The position numbers were made by a program, and so were the translations under genes. The notes under the pieces were generated by a model. It ran no database searches. It worked only from the letters and a program-made list of their open reading frames with translations, and was not told the DNA's origin. Positions 10,711-21,908 of a DNA stretch of 64,000 nt are shown here, one piece after another. Every line of letters starts with the position of its first letter. Position 1 is the stretch's first letter. The DNA is from Symsagittifera roscoffensis (lineage: Eukaryota > Xenacoelomorpha > Acoela > Convolutidae): NCBI RefSeq assembly GCF_963678635.1, contig NC_087064.1, positions 68,622,025 to 68,686,024 of the forward strand, written 5' to 3'.

Positions 10711-12971
10711 CTATATAAAATTGAGCCTCATACGCAGCCTAACACAGCTCAAAAAGGGGGTAATCTTCTTTTCTTTACCAATTCTTTATTTGATAACAAA
10801 TTTCATCAAACATTTTGTGCTAATAGTTGGAGAGATTATACCCTGCGTGAACATTTTGAGCTAAAAATGAAGCTCACTTTGATACGTTTGTCAGCAATTT
10901 AACCAGTACTTTTAAAGTAATTTATAGGGGACTAAAAAGCAAAAACTGGTACCTTTTTAGCGAAAAAATGTGAGATCAAATTTCACACAAAAAATAGCAC
11001 TAATTAAATCAACTGATATCTAAGCAAGTTTTCTCTTTGTCATTTTTGTTTAAAGACAACCTAATTTGACAAAAAACTTGTCCGAGTTCGCCCAGATAAA
11101 ATAAAGCAGCACTGAGCTTTCACGGAGTAATTACACACTTTGAATTTGATTCATTGAAATTGACATGGAGACAGTTCAATTATTTGCGTTAAAAAATGAT
11201 TGACTACACAGCCATTTGGACATACAAACCATTTTCTAACACGCAATTTCTAAGAGCTCATTAGACAAACTGCAACCATTGTGGCGAGATAATCGTTTGG
11301 GAAAAACTTTAAAACAAATCGGCGATTTTGTCAAATTCTTGCTATCTTCTAAAATCTCGGATTTCGGAAAATTTAAGATAAAGGTCTATTCATTGTTTTC
11401 TTCTGATAAAAGGAGAATTAAAAAAACAGAGATGAATTTTGGAAAAAAAAATTCGCAAAACCATATGAAATTTTTGTATAGAAATCAAAGACTTTTCAAA
11501 AAAAACATAGCCGACGGACAGTTGGAAAGGAGTTAGTGAACGCAATCTAACAGAAAAAAAATACTGATTTGTTTTTTTTTGAAAAATCTAAACGTTCGGT
11601 TTTCCGAGAAACTATCCGAGGATTTTCAAAACTATAATTCAATCACGTTTTTCGTGACCTCTAACAAAAGAAAATAATTGAACTTAAATAGAAATCAAAA
11701 GCCAAACCACGGAAAAGTAAATTTCAAACCTCGAAAAACAGCCATCGCGACTTATATAAGAATAGAAACTACGTCCATCGTCTCCCAAAAATCATTTATA
11801 ACGTAGTAAAAATTAATTACCTGCACTATACCATTACAGAAGTTCATCGAAAGAATTTGAAAGATAGTGATAATTGCCTAAATCATAAGAAAAACCCCAG
11901 CAGAGATGGATGGATCCAATTGGCTATCTCATAGAGAACTTGCAGATAGAGTACACCGTCTGTTCGTCGCGCTATCTGTTTTCGGCCGGAACGGAAGTTA
12001 TGTCTAATACCGACTTATTCCTACTTTTGTTTCCTTTGTCTCGATACATCTAAAGAAAAACTGGAAAAGTTAGTTAGAGAGATCAAATTTATTCTGTTAT
12101 CTTTAACCTTGTCTAATGGATAACTAATTGAGCTTTGCAGAGAGCATTTAGGGATTAGTTATCGATCATGATTGGTTGGAAAAAATTACTTAACAATACT
12201 TAATTGTTTTTACAGAAAATTTTCAATTTGTATGAAAACAGACCCTGACCGGAACCTAACTTTAGGCCTGTATCCTCCCATGCATGGAGACCTACAAAAC
12301 TGTCATATCTTTGTATTTGAAGATGATCATAAAAAGGCTTCGGAAACAATGACCGAGCGGCAACTAAGGCGAAAAAACTTGGGTCGGCGCTCGATAAGCC
12401 GAAAACGAAACTGTAGACACAAAAAAATATTCAAGCTATAAATTTCAAAGTATTTTTACGCCCCATCCCTCCAGAAGCAGACAAAAACAATAAATAAAAT
12501 TCGCCCTAAAAATTGCGCAAAATGATTTGACGAAGCCAATTCAACATACGCCGAATCCGTTAAGCCGAAAAAAATCAAACAGCATTTAAAATGTTTAAAA
12601 ATGAGAGTTGGTAATTTTACAAACTACACTGCAACTTTCAATTTTACAATTAAAAAAAAACCACTTACCAAATAATATAAATTGCATTTGAGAAAAAAAA
12701 CGAAAAATCAGCCGACAGAAATTAGGACAAAAACCACAAAGCCGAAGAGAATCATCATTTTTTCAATATTTATATTTGAAAAACATAATTACTTCCCCAC
12801 ATGAACTAAAACGAAGTTCCATTTGAATTTTCAAGAAATTGAGCATGTCAGATCATCGGCAGAAAGTGTGAGAAAAGTTGTTTACGGGAAAAAAATTCTA
12901 GTTGCCGATTACAAGTCACTTGCTTTCGCAAATGCTACAGGTCACTATTTAGAAGTATATTTGTGATTTAC
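10711..12971. other. NISCH intron 2, right part
   Basis: No host exon is required because exons 2 and 3 join in phase 0. The ORFs at 11279-11536 and 12172-12441 have no recognisable domain and biased Lys/Phe/Asn content. Positions about 11520-11680 weakly resemble the dispersed repeat at 840-1100. I see nothing else. Confidence 0.5.
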
Positions 12972-13153
12972 CTCTGTCATCTCAAGGTTATCTGGAAGGA
13001 GCGATAGATTCATTCTCTGATAAATGGCATGCAGCTGTAGGGTGTCCAACTGGAACGTCTTGAACCGCTCTGGAAGCAGCTGCAACTCATTCTTGTCGAA
13101 CAATTCCTCCGACAGAGTATGCACGATCCAGTTCAACTCATACTTCTGCATAT
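12972..13153 (-). CDS. NISCH: Nischarin exon 2 (PX-LRR linker)
   Basis: The 182-nt exon runs from acceptor TTTTTGTGCAG (phase 1) to donor GTAAAT (phase 0). The product reads MQKYELNWIVHTLSEELFD, later FQLDTLQLHAIYQRM. It corresponds to the nischarin linker [23 protein letters not shown] through IGPLQLYAVTEQL. The match in order, and the phase fit with exons 1 and 3, make this secure. The intron on its 5' side is 8.75 kb and carries four transposable-element segments. Confidence 0.88.
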
Positions 13154-13234
13154 CTGCACAAAAACACAAGTTATTTTGACAATTCATAAGCAAACGGCAT
13201 ATCTCGAAACGAGATCAAACGGTCAACGGTCAAA

Positions 13235-13830
13235 CGTAGAAAAAAATATGCAATCTCTGAGAGTACCCTGACAGCACACAATTACAAACTTTTGGTAAAA
13301 ACGGATGGTAATTTCAAACTTTGAAAAACCATAAAAACGTCGTATCTTGGAAACAAAAAAGAATTCAGCATTCATATTTGCAAACCCTGAGACATCCTTG
13401 GATACCCATGAATTGAAACCCCTGAGACTACCTTGGATGCACCCATCGATAGGGTTGTGAATTTCCAATTTTGTGAAATTTTCTAAATCTAAGTTTTCTG
13501 AAAAACATTATATCTCGGAAACTAGAAGTATTTGAGCAAACAAATCTGGAGGCAAGATTTGCAAAGCCTGAGAGTATCCTGAGAGCGCCTCTTTAGAAGG
13601 TTGTGAGTTCTAAACTGAAGTTTTTTGTGTCAAATTATTTGAAAAAAAAAAATAATTAAAAAACGTCTATCTTGGAAAATAGAAGCATTTGAGCAATCAC
13701 AATTGGAGGCGAAAATTAGAACCTTTGAGATAAATCCGACACCACCCAACTCATGATTGTGAATATCCAATATGTTTTTGAAAACGTTTGAAAAAATCTT
13801 ACAAAAAGACATGTCTCGGAAACTCAGATT
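13235..13830 (-). repeat. Orphan block of the Helitron tandem repeat
   Basis: About three to four degenerate units of the 167-bp Helitron repeat lie in minus orientation (landmarks GAGAGTA(C/T)CCTGA, GGAGGCAAGATTTGCAA, ATATCTCGGAAACTAGAAG). No TC start, hairpin or CTAG end is visible, so this is either a decayed Helitron or repeats that spread without their ends. It sits at the 5' side of NISCH intron 1. Confidence 0.65.
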
Positions 13831-13835
13831 TAGAT

Positions 13836-16265
13836 AATGAGCTCAGAAGAGGCTGTCAAATCGAGGCGGCTCGACTCTCAAACAGATGTTGATCCTGAAC
13901 TATATTCTAAGCCTAAATCTTACTACCGAATCTGGAGGAAACGATTGCTTGGGACTCCTCAGTTCTGGAAAAACATCGAAAGAAAATGAATAAAGAGAGC
14001 ATCTGCTGCTTAGTCAGGGATTTGAAGGGTCAGTTGAAAGTAATCAGTATCAGGTTGGAAACATATAATTCTCGAAAGGATTCATTTGAAATTTCAGCAT
14101 CTCAACTAGCTGTATGTGTCAACAAGGTAAGCGAATGTTTATCTTCGGTACCCCAGTAACTGATCCCCAGAATTTTGAATCAGGCAACGTAAGCACCCCT
14201 CCATCCAATAACCACCTGGCACAAATGAGAAAAAACGCGGTAAAAAATTAGTACCAGACAAAGAAGTCATAAATTAGCAAGAAAAGACAGTCGATCATAA
14301 CTACGGGGCAATCACTGAAATATTCGAAAAGTTGGACAAAATCCCTCCTTTGAAAAACTTGCAAGGGCTGGGTAAGCATGTCCGCGTCGGAAACGTTCCA
14401 GAAACATACTTGTTACTCTTCAAAATAAGTGTGATGTTCGTAAGATTCTGTCAAAAAGTTACAAGCTAAAGTATGCCTATAACGAAAAACAGGTATTTGT
14501 TTCTCCGGCACTAAGTTCTGAAGATTAAGCACTGGAACGTAAGATACTCCTTACCAGAAATCTCATTAATGGTGGAAAAGACAGAAAAGACAGACTCATA
14601 AAAGAAATGAAACTCTTTCTAAAAGGCCGACAAGCTGACTTGAACGAAACAAACTGACTGCATTCACTACAAATCCTCCTTTATAATCTGCAAAGTATCC
14701 TAACTCTAAAAAAATGCACAACTTTCGTTAATGCGTTTTAACCTGCAATTATGATATAAATATGGTGACCGAAAACTGGCTTTAAACCGAAATGAAAGGC
14801 AGGGAAATACAGTAACCTCAAAATGAACTGTATCGAGCATAAGTTAAAAAAAAGGTGTATCGAAGCACGGTGGGGTTCTGATAGTAGTCAGTCATTCAAA
14901 CATGAGCAATTAGATTTGAGCTGTTTACCCAGCATATAAACCAGGCAACCGTTATGGTCAAGTGTTGGTCTGGTACCACTTGCAACCTTCTATGCTGCAT
15001 TTATAATCCCCCTGTATATAGCCCATACAGAATTCGACTTTGAGGTCCTATTGAACTTTATTTCCAACATCTCCTTTGATGTGATATTCTTCGGAGGTGA
15101 CTTTAACTTTCCTAATACTAACTGGAATATTGGAGAAAGCGCCGACCCATATGAAAATTCGATTGTCGGAAAACTAGAGTGTAATCTCACCCAAATGATT
15201 GATTGCAATACTGCAAGGTCTAATATTCTGTTAGCCAACAATCTTATCTCTCCGATTGATATGAGCCTGCATATGTGAAATCAACATAAAACTTCTAACC
15301 ATCATCCCGTGAAGTTCGAAGTCTTGACGTTCTACGACTATTGAGGTTATGCATGTATGAGTGGATATTCAACTTACTTTTATTATGCACAACGAAAATA
15401 AATAAACAGACAATCATTGCCGCCCTGGGTATCAAAGATATTTCCAATCAGCTCAACAGACTTATGCGCAGGCAGTTTTCGAGGAAACCCACTGAATCAC
15501 TTCGTCAAAAAATAGATCGATTAGAAATTCTCTGTAAAGAATTGGAAAACACAGACTTGGTTTATTACGAATCAGATCTTTTTTGCTACAAGGAATACTT
15601 CTGGCACTTTTAAGTATTTCATGGGTCTTAGTGGAGCTGATCTTCACGTGTTATGAAGTGGAATGCAGTAAAAGCATCCGAGGACAGCGATAAGGCAGAG
15701 TTAATAAAAAATTATTCCAGTAGTGTTGTCAGCCCTAAAAGAGAACCTTACCAACCACAGTCAAACGGCTTTGTCAACTCAAGCCCTTCTTTAACTACCA
15801 CTGATATACTCAAAGATTTTGCATCTCTATCTGTTTCAAAAAGCCGGATAATTTACCACCTGTAGTTTTCATAAAGCTTACTTGAGTTTCAGAGCCTTCT
15901 ATAAGAAACATTTTCTCAAACTTGACCCGCTTGAACACTTTTCCCGCTTTTTGGACACAAGGATGTGTTAGTCCCATCTAAAAAGGAGAAGCTCTCAAAT
16001 TATAGACCTGTAACTCTCTTGAATATTGCGCCCAAGCTCTTCGAAAGAATTCTCAACAACCACCTGTTCAAACTGTTTAGAAAAAATGTGCTCCATCCAT
16101 CCCAACATATTCTTTTGCCTAGGCGCTCGACTATACTTTAGTTAATAACCTGGCTGAATTCGTTATATAACTCAGTTAACGAGCATGAAGTATCATTTGG
16201 TTGGTGTGATTTAGATTTTTCAAAGGCATTTGATACAATCGACCAAAACATTCTTCTTCGGTAAT
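13836..16265 (+). pseudogene. Decayed Jockey/CR1-group LINE
   Basis: A non-LTR retrotransposon, 3' truncated and frameshifted many times. ORF1 starts at the ATG at 13836 (MSSEEAVKSRR...), breaks after about 50 codons, and continues in another frame as a coiled-coil-like stretch (13988-14154). The APE endonuclease is seen at 15048-15278 (GGDFNFPNTNW motif). The RT fingers motif (NYRPVTLLNIAPKLFERIL) lies near 15995-16070 and palm motif A (DLDFSKAFDT) near 16205-16235. RT motifs B and C are missing; the right end meets Helitron B. No functional product is expected. It lies in NISCH intron 1. Confidence 0.8.
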
Positions 16266-16319
16266 TCCTTGCTTTAGTCAAGTAGCATCTAAATATTATT
16301 ACTTCCTCTTAAGAATAAA

Positions 16320-17197
16320 CTAGCGTGTAACGCATCTCCGGTGCTTCCAATAAATAAAAAACCGTATATATTAAAAATAAGATCTGCATCCTTTTAGTGT
16401 ACTCTGACAGCACCCAATTACATGTTGGTAATGTCAAATTTTGCAAAAAGTTTTCATATTCAAGTTTTTTGAATTCAAACTTTGAAAAACCATAACATTT
16501 TGTGAAGTTACATATTGAAAATTTTCAAAATGAACTAAGAAACGTCACATGTCGGAAACTGAAAGCAATTGAGCAGTCTCATTTGGACACAAGATTTCCA
16601 ACTCCTGAGAGTACTCTTACAGTACCCAACTACAGCGTTGGGAATTTCAAATTTTGAGAAACTTCAAAGTTAATTTTTCTAATATATATTTCTAATAAAA
16701 AACAGTATAAATATTTCTAATTTCTAATATATATTTCTAATTTTTCTAATGAAAAAAAAACAGAAAAAAAAAACAAAAAAACGTCACATCTCGAAAACTA
16801 CCAAGATTTGAGCAGTCATATTTGAAAGCAAGCCCCCACAGTTTCCAACTACAGGATTGAGATCTTTTAAGTTTTTCAATTTTTTTAAATCTAAGTTTTT
16901 GAAAATTTTGAAAAAATCATAAAAAAACGGCATATCTCGAAAACTACAAAGATTTGAGAAGTGATATTTGGGGGCAAGATTCGCAACCTCTGACGTCCCA
17001 CTATAGGGTTTCTAATTTCGAACTAAGTAAAATAAACACTGAATTTAAACTGGAAAATCGAAAAAAAAATCTTAACCATTGCAATATACGATATAGCTTA
17101 AAGGTGAAAAAATCTTTTGCTAGACTTGCATAAATAATACATTGAAAAAGCTTAAACATGGCGAGATAGTGAAGCCCGCATTTAAATATATAATAGA
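16320..17197 (-). mobile_element. Non-autonomous Helitron B
   Basis: The minus-strand 3' end is CTAG (16320-16323, flanked by A on the plus strand, so T follows on the element strand), with a degenerate hairpin next to it (GCATCTCCGGTGC). The minus-strand 5' end is TCTATTATATATTTAAATGC at 17197, flanked by A. The 878-bp interior has only a few units of the 167-bp repeat. The sequence next to the 5' end (GGCGAGATAGTGAAGCCCGC on the plus strand) is shared with remnants at 43740-43794 and 44466-44515. The copia element begins 12 bp to the right. Confidence 0.75.
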
Positions 17198-17208
17198 TAG
17201 ATAGCTAT

Positions 17209-17402
17209 TTTCAACTGTGCATTATATATATTTAGCACACTGTCTAATTAAAACCAATTGACTTTCATCTGAAGTAATAATTCGTTCATACCGATGTGAA
17301 TAATCTCTGAAGTCATGATCTTTAATCTCTTGATACTAAAAATGGGAAACTAATTCATTCAATTAAATCTTTCGCTGCTATTTCAATTTATGGACCCTAA
17401 GA
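17209..17402 (+). repeat. Copia 5' LTR
   Basis: This 194-bp LTR begins TTTCAACTGTGC and ends CCCTAAGA, so it lacks the usual TG...CA ends. The boundaries are set by the GCTAT target duplication outside and the primer site immediately inside. A TATATATA run lies about 15-25 bp from its start. Confidence 0.9.
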
Positions 17403-17412
17403 GGTTATGGGC
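17403..17412 (+). other. Primer binding site (half initiator-Met tRNA)
   Basis: GGTTATGGGC follows the LTR directly. In Drosophila copia the primer site is complementary to the internal anticodon stem-loop of initiator Met tRNA, not to its 3' end, and starts GGTTATGGGC. The match suggests priming from a cleaved half of tRNA-iMet. Confidence 0.75.
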
Positions 17413-17590
17413 GACTTCGTGAAGAATTGAGACTCTACGCCTGACAGCATCAGAGAGTAAAATTCTACGGTGGTTTGTATGAATAGGATTTCAAGAGAAA
17501 GAAAAGAATTGGTTGTATGAATTACAACTTTGAAAAAAGAAGTTTTGAAAGAGAAGTTTTACAATTCGAAATTTGAAGTGACATTTAACC

Positions 17591-18419
17591 ATGGCACGAA
17601 GTATTCAAACAAGATTGGAAAAATTGACTTTTTCGGGAAATGAAAATGATTGGGAGTATTTTGCTGAGCAATTTGAAGCTCGTATAGTTTTTGAATTTAA
17701 AGAAAACGTTGAAGGGAACAGATGTTCCAGGAAGTAGTGAAAATGAGACTAATGTTAATGATAGAAAAGAACAATTGTGGTGTGAATTAATACAATGCCT
17801 TGATCGAAAGTCTGTAATGCTAATAAAACGCGATAAACCAGATGGTTCAGCGGCATGGAATCGGCTGCAAAGCTACTTTAAAAGTACGGAACGACCACGT
17901 GTTCAAAGAATGTTAAATGAAATTTCTAATTTGAAATTAGAGGCGAGCGAATCGATTAAGGACTACATACTTAGATCGGAAAATTTGCAAATGAATCTAC
18001 AAGAAGCGGGAGAGGGTATTTCTGAAAAAATGATGATTGCAATGCTTTTAAAAGGACTACCAAAAGAATTTGATAATTTTACAACTGTGGTGAATTTTTC
18101 GAAAGATGCAAAAAGCTTGGACGAGATTAAAAGAGATTTGTCAAATTTTGCCGAAACAAGCAAGACTTTTTTGCAGAAAAATTCAACAAATGAAACGTTT
18201 TTTAGTAATAAAACTATTAAATGCTACAGTTGCGGAAAGCAAGGTCATAGAAAACAGGATTGCAAGAAAGACATAAAATGCTACAATTGCAATCAAATGG
18301 GACATTTTGCTAGAGATTGTAGGAAAAATACCCAAAATAACCATTCAAATAGCAGCCATCAAAAACAGTTTACATCAAAAAATCAACAAAACAAAAGCCA
18401 TTTTACTTCAGAAAAATAA
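17591..18419 (+). pseudogene. Copia gag, one frame change
   Basis: Gag polyprotein. The ATG at 17591 opens MARSIQTRLEKLTFSGN, with the gag-like WEYFAEQFEARI region. The frame then changes by one base near the five-T run at 17683-17687, and the rest (17691-18419) is read in another frame. That part contains the UBN2-like gag region (EQLWCELIQCLD, later LLKGLPKEFD) and two CCHC zinc knuckles (CYSCGKQGHRKQDC at 18223-18264 and CYNCNQMGHFARDC at 18280-18321) for RNA binding. The homopolymer position and the element's youth leave a sequencing error possible. It ends at TAA 18417-18419 in the same frame as pol. Confidence 0.85.
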
Positions 18420-21400
18420 AACACTGTCGACTTTTTCAGTTTTCATTCTAATGACAATGATTTTGGCGTAAATTCCGACAAATTTTGCTTGATTGATAGC
18501 GGTTGCTCTGCGCATATGTTTAAAACACGCGAATTTTTTACGGAACTTGATACGAATATTAATGGAAATGTTGGCTGTGCAAATGGAAGTAATTCAAAAA
18601 TTGTGGGAAAGGGAAAAGTAACGTTTAATGTTCAAACAAGTGATGGTCGATTGATAACTATAGAACTGAAAGATACTCTGTTTGTACCTACGTATACGGC
18701 AAATTTAGTTTCTGTATCTAAACTTAACAGAAATAAAGCTGATGTAATGTTTGATGATGTTTGTCCCAGAATAATTTTACCAGATAGTTCTGAAATTTTG
18801 CTTCAAAATCAACGAGATCTTTTCAAAATGAAAATTGAACTGGCAAATGAACACTCTGTGGAAAATGTTGCAATGGTTGTTTCGGACATAGAAATTTGGC
18901 ATAAACGGCTTGGCCATAATAATTTTGATGACATCAAGAAATTAGAAAATCTAACGGAGGGAGTTAAATTTAGCCAAAAGAAACATAATAACTGTGTTGA
19001 TTGTCAAACTGAAAAAGCTAAGCGGAAAGCGATACCAAAAGTTTGGGGGACTAGAGCTACAGAAAAACTAGAAATTGTTCATACGGATATTTTGGGACCA
19101 ATTGATACGATATCTGTAGACAATTTTAAGTACGCAATAGGTTTTATTGATTCCTACACAAGATTTTCTGCGGTTTACTTATTGAAAAATAAAAGTGATA
19201 GCACTCAGATGCTCAAACAGTTCATAGCGGATTATGGTAAACCAAAAACAATAGCTAGTGATAATCCAAAAGAGTTCAAATTTGGAAAGTTTAAACAGTT
19301 TTGTCTTGATAATGCCATAAGAACTGAATTTTCTGCGCCTTATACACCAGAGGAAAATGGTAAAATAGAGCGAACTTGGGGTAGTGTAATGGCAATAACT
19401 AGATGTCTTTTACAAACTGCCAGCATGGAAAAGAAATTTTGGTCTTTTGCATTGAAAACAGCTTTCTACTTGAAAAACCGAGTTTATCATTCTGCAATTG
19501 GGGTAACCCCATACGAAAAATTTTTCCAAAGCAAACCTGATTTGAAACACGTAAAAATTTTTGGTTGTGCTGCATATATGTTTGTCGAAAAAGTAAACAT
19601 GAAAAAACTTGATTCAAGGGCCGTGAAAGGATTTCTGCTTGGATATAGTCTGAACAGTAAATGTTATATAGTAGGAACTGAGCTTGATGGAAACTTTGAA
19701 TTTTTGGAGAGTAGAAATGTTACTTTTGATGAAAAAGTTTTTCCTTTCAAAAATGACGATGAAAATGATTCTGGACGGGAATTGGAAATAAGCGTTGAAA
19801 ACTATTCTGAGATTTCTGAGAAAAATTCTGCGGATAATGTCAATGGCGGAAACCTTGAAAATGATCAATTACGCCGCAGCCAACGGATCAAACAATTAAA
19901 TGCGCCTGAGATTTCATTTTTTAGAAATGAGACAATTTTTGATGAGTGTTGGCTAGCTGATGCAACTTTTTATGTTGATAATTTGCCAAAAAATGCTAAC
20001 GATGCACTTTCTGACCCCAATTGGAAAAAAGCAATGCAGGATGAATATAATTCTCTGATCAACAATAATGTCTGGGAATTAGTTCCACAAACGGATCAAA
20101 CTATTTTGGGGGGAAGGTGGCATTTTACTTTGAAATACAATAATGAGGGGGGAATTTCAAGATACAAGGCAAGATATGTGGCTAAAGGCTACAATCAAAT
20201 CAAAGGCGTTGATTTCAAGGAAACCTTTTGTCCTACAGTAAAAATGGCAACATTACGACTTATTTTAGCAATTTCAACAGCTAAGGGTTTTGATGTAAGA
20301 CAATGGGACGTAAAAACAGCCTATCTAAACGCTAATTTGGAAGAGAATGTCTTCCTGCAACAACCTGAAGGTTTTGAGCAGAAAGAAAGTGGGGGTAATC
20401 AACTTGTTTGTAAGCTAAATAAATCTATTTATGGATTAAAGCAGTCAGGAAGAAATTGGTACTATACCTTACAGATGTTCCTTAAGTCAATAGATTTTAC
20501 AGCGTCAAAAAGTGATCCCTGTCTTTTCATGAGAATTTCAAAAGATGTTTTGGAATACGTATGCATTTGGGTGGATGATATAATTTACGCTTGCAATGAT
20601 GCTAACAAGTTTATATCATTTGAACAACAAATATCTAGTCAATTCAAAATCAGCGAAACAGCAAAACTTTATTGGTTTTTGGGGATGAAATTCAACTTTT
20701 GTGGGGATGGGTTAGAAATTTCTCAGGAAGCGTATATTGACAAGCTACTGTCAAAATTTGGTTTGATTGAGTGTAAACCAGTGTCTACACCTGCAGCTGA
20801 TGGTTTAAAACTTTGTAAACGGCTACCAAATGAGGTGAAATTAGCAAACGACAAAGATTATAGAGGACTTATCGGCAGTCTAAGTTACTTGTCAATTACT
20901 ACAAGGCCTGATATTTCATTCATCGCTCATTGCTTGAGTAGATATGTGAACGACCCTACTGAAGTACACTGGATTGCTGCAAAACGAGTTCTACGATATT
21001 TGAAAGGAACTAGATCGTATAAACTTATCTACAGACGATGTACTGCTACGCCAATCTTGTATGGCTATTCTGATTCTGATTGGGGAGGTGACAGTGACAC
21101 TAGACGCAGTACTAGTGGATATTGCTTTTTCCTGTTTGAAAACAGCGGTGCAATATCGTGGGCTAGCAAACTCCAAACTACTGTTGCAAAATCTACAGCT
21201 GAATCAGAGGCTACAGCTCTTTCGTTAGCCTGTAATGAAGGATTATTCCTGTTGAATTTACTGATCGAAATCAAACTCGATTTAATTGATTTCAAAATGT
21301 TTGTGGACAACCAAGCATGTATTTCTCTTGTGAAAAACGACGTTAACAAGGGAGTCGTAAAACATTTTGCTATTCATCTACATTTCATCAGGGACTTAAT

Positions 21401-21521
21401 TCAAAAGAAACAGTTGGATTTGAACTATATTGGGACTGACAATATGGTGGCTGATATTCTCACTAAGAATTTGGGCAAGACAAAGTGCAAACGTTTTGGG
21501 CTTCAGATGTTCGCCAATTGA
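18420..21521 (+). CDS. Copia pol: protease-integrase-RT-RNase H
   Basis: An open frame of about 1,030 codons in the same frame as the 3' part of gag, separated from it only by a TAA; no near ATG begins it. In order: aspartic protease (LIDSGCSAH, ~18486); integrase zinc region (WHKRLGHNN...NCVDCQ, 18897-19008) and catalytic core with HTD (~19080), SDN (~19258) and ENGKIE (~19352); RT with WDVKTAYLNA (~20306) and the VDD box (IWVDDI, ~20568); and RNase H (YSDSDW, ~21066; STAESEATAL, ~21195). All key acidic residues are present. The usual SDNG of integrase reads SDNP here. It ends TGA 21519-21521. Confidence 0.93.
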   Translation, partial: NTVDFFSFHSNDNDFGVNSDKFCLIDSGCSAHMFKTREFFTELDTNINGNVGCANGSNSKIVGKGKVTFNVQTSDGRLITIELKDTLFVPTYTANLVSVSKLNRNKADVMFDDVCPRIILPDSSEILLQNQRDLFKMKIELANEHSVENVAMVVSDIEIWHKRLGHNNFDDIKKLENLTEGVKFSQKKHNNCVDCQTEKAKRKAIPKVWGTRATEKLEIVHTDILGPIDTISVDNFKYAIGFIDSYTRFSAVYLLKNKSDSTQMLKQFIADYGKPKTIASDNPKEFKFGKFKQFCLDNAIRTEFSAPYTPEENGKIERTWGSVMAITRCLLQTASMEKKFWSFALKTAFYLKNRVYHSAIGVTPYEKFFQSKPDLKHVKIFGCAAYMFVEKVNMKKLDSRAVKGFLLGYSLNSKCYIVGTELDGNFEFLESRNVTFDEKVFPFKNDDENDSGRELEISVENYSEISEKNSADNVNGGNLENDQLRRSQRIKQLNAPEISFFRNETIFDECWLADATFYVDNLPKNANDALSDPNWKKAMQDEYNSLINNNVWELVPQTDQTILGGRWHFTLKYNNEGGISRYKARYVAKGYNQIKGVDFKETFCPTVKMATLRLILAISTAKGFDVRQWDVKTAYLNANLEENVFLQQPEGFEQKESGGNQLVCKLNKSIYGLKQSGRNWYYTLQMFLKSIDFTASKSDPCLFMRISKDVLEYVCIWVDDIIYACNDANKFISFEQQISSQFKISETAKLYWFLGMKFNFCGDGLEISQEAYIDKLLSKFGLIECKPVSTPAADGLKLCKRLPNEVKLANDKDYRGLIGSLSYLSITTRPDISFIAHCLSRYVNDPTEVHWIAAKRVLRYLKGTRSYKLIYRRCTATPILYGYSDSDWGGDSDTRRSTSGYCFFLFENSGAISWASKLQTTVAKSTAESEATALSLACNEGLFLLNLLIEIKLDLIDFKMFVDNQACISLVKNDVNKGVVKHFAIHLHFIRDLIQKKQLDLNYIGTDNMVADILTKNLGKTKCKRFGLQMFAN

Positions 21522-21528
21522 GTGGGGG
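21521..21528 (+). other. Polypurine tract
   Basis: AGTGGGGG lies immediately before the 3' LTR and overlaps the pol stop codon, as expected for the plus-strand primer of a copia element. Confidence 0.75.
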
Positions 21529-21722
21529 TTTCAACTGTGCATTATATATATTTAGCACACTGTCTAATTAAAACCAATTGACTTTCATCTGAAGTAATAA
21601 TTCGTTCATACCGATGTGAATAATCTCTGAAGTCATGATCTTTAATCTCTTGATACTAAAAATGGGAAACTAATTCATTCAATTAAATCTTTCGCTGCTA
21701 TTTCAATTTATGGACCCTAAGA
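21529..21722 (+). repeat. Copia 3' LTR
   Basis: This 194-bp repeat matches the 5' LTR over its whole length by eye and is followed by the GCTAT target duplication. Confidence 0.92.
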
Positions 21723-21908
21723 GCTATAAAGAAAAAACAATACACCAAATCCTGTGTCTTTACTTAGTTTAGTAATACTTTCAATGAGAGATTGATCTTG
21801 GCAAGCCATAAATTGACTGCAGTTCAAACTTGACCAAAAACGGATTGGAACCAATTGGAACTAGTTTCGAAAGTTGACGACAAATGGTTCATTGACAGAT
21901 ATACCTAC

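Larger units (their letters stand above)
17209..21722 (+). mobile_element. Ty1/copia LTR retrotransposon, recent
   Basis: A 4.5-kb element with 194-bp LTRs that look identical in every base, bounded by a 5-bp target duplication GCTAT (17204-17208 and 21723-21727). The domain order gag, protease, integrase, RT, RNase H defines the copia superfamily. It has a primer site complementary to the initiator-tRNA anticodon region and a purine-rich GTGGGGG tract before the 3' LTR. Identical LTRs imply a very recent insertion. Two interruptions (a frame change in gag and a TAA between gag and pol) make autonomy doubtful. The plus-strand element lies antisense within NISCH intron 1. Confidence 0.93.

Noticed and set aside
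11880-12010. Possible extra NISCH exon on the minus strand in intron 2
   Set aside because: The stretch is open for about 35 codons, but exons 2 and 3 already join in phase with full nischarin alignment, and clear splice sites are lacking.
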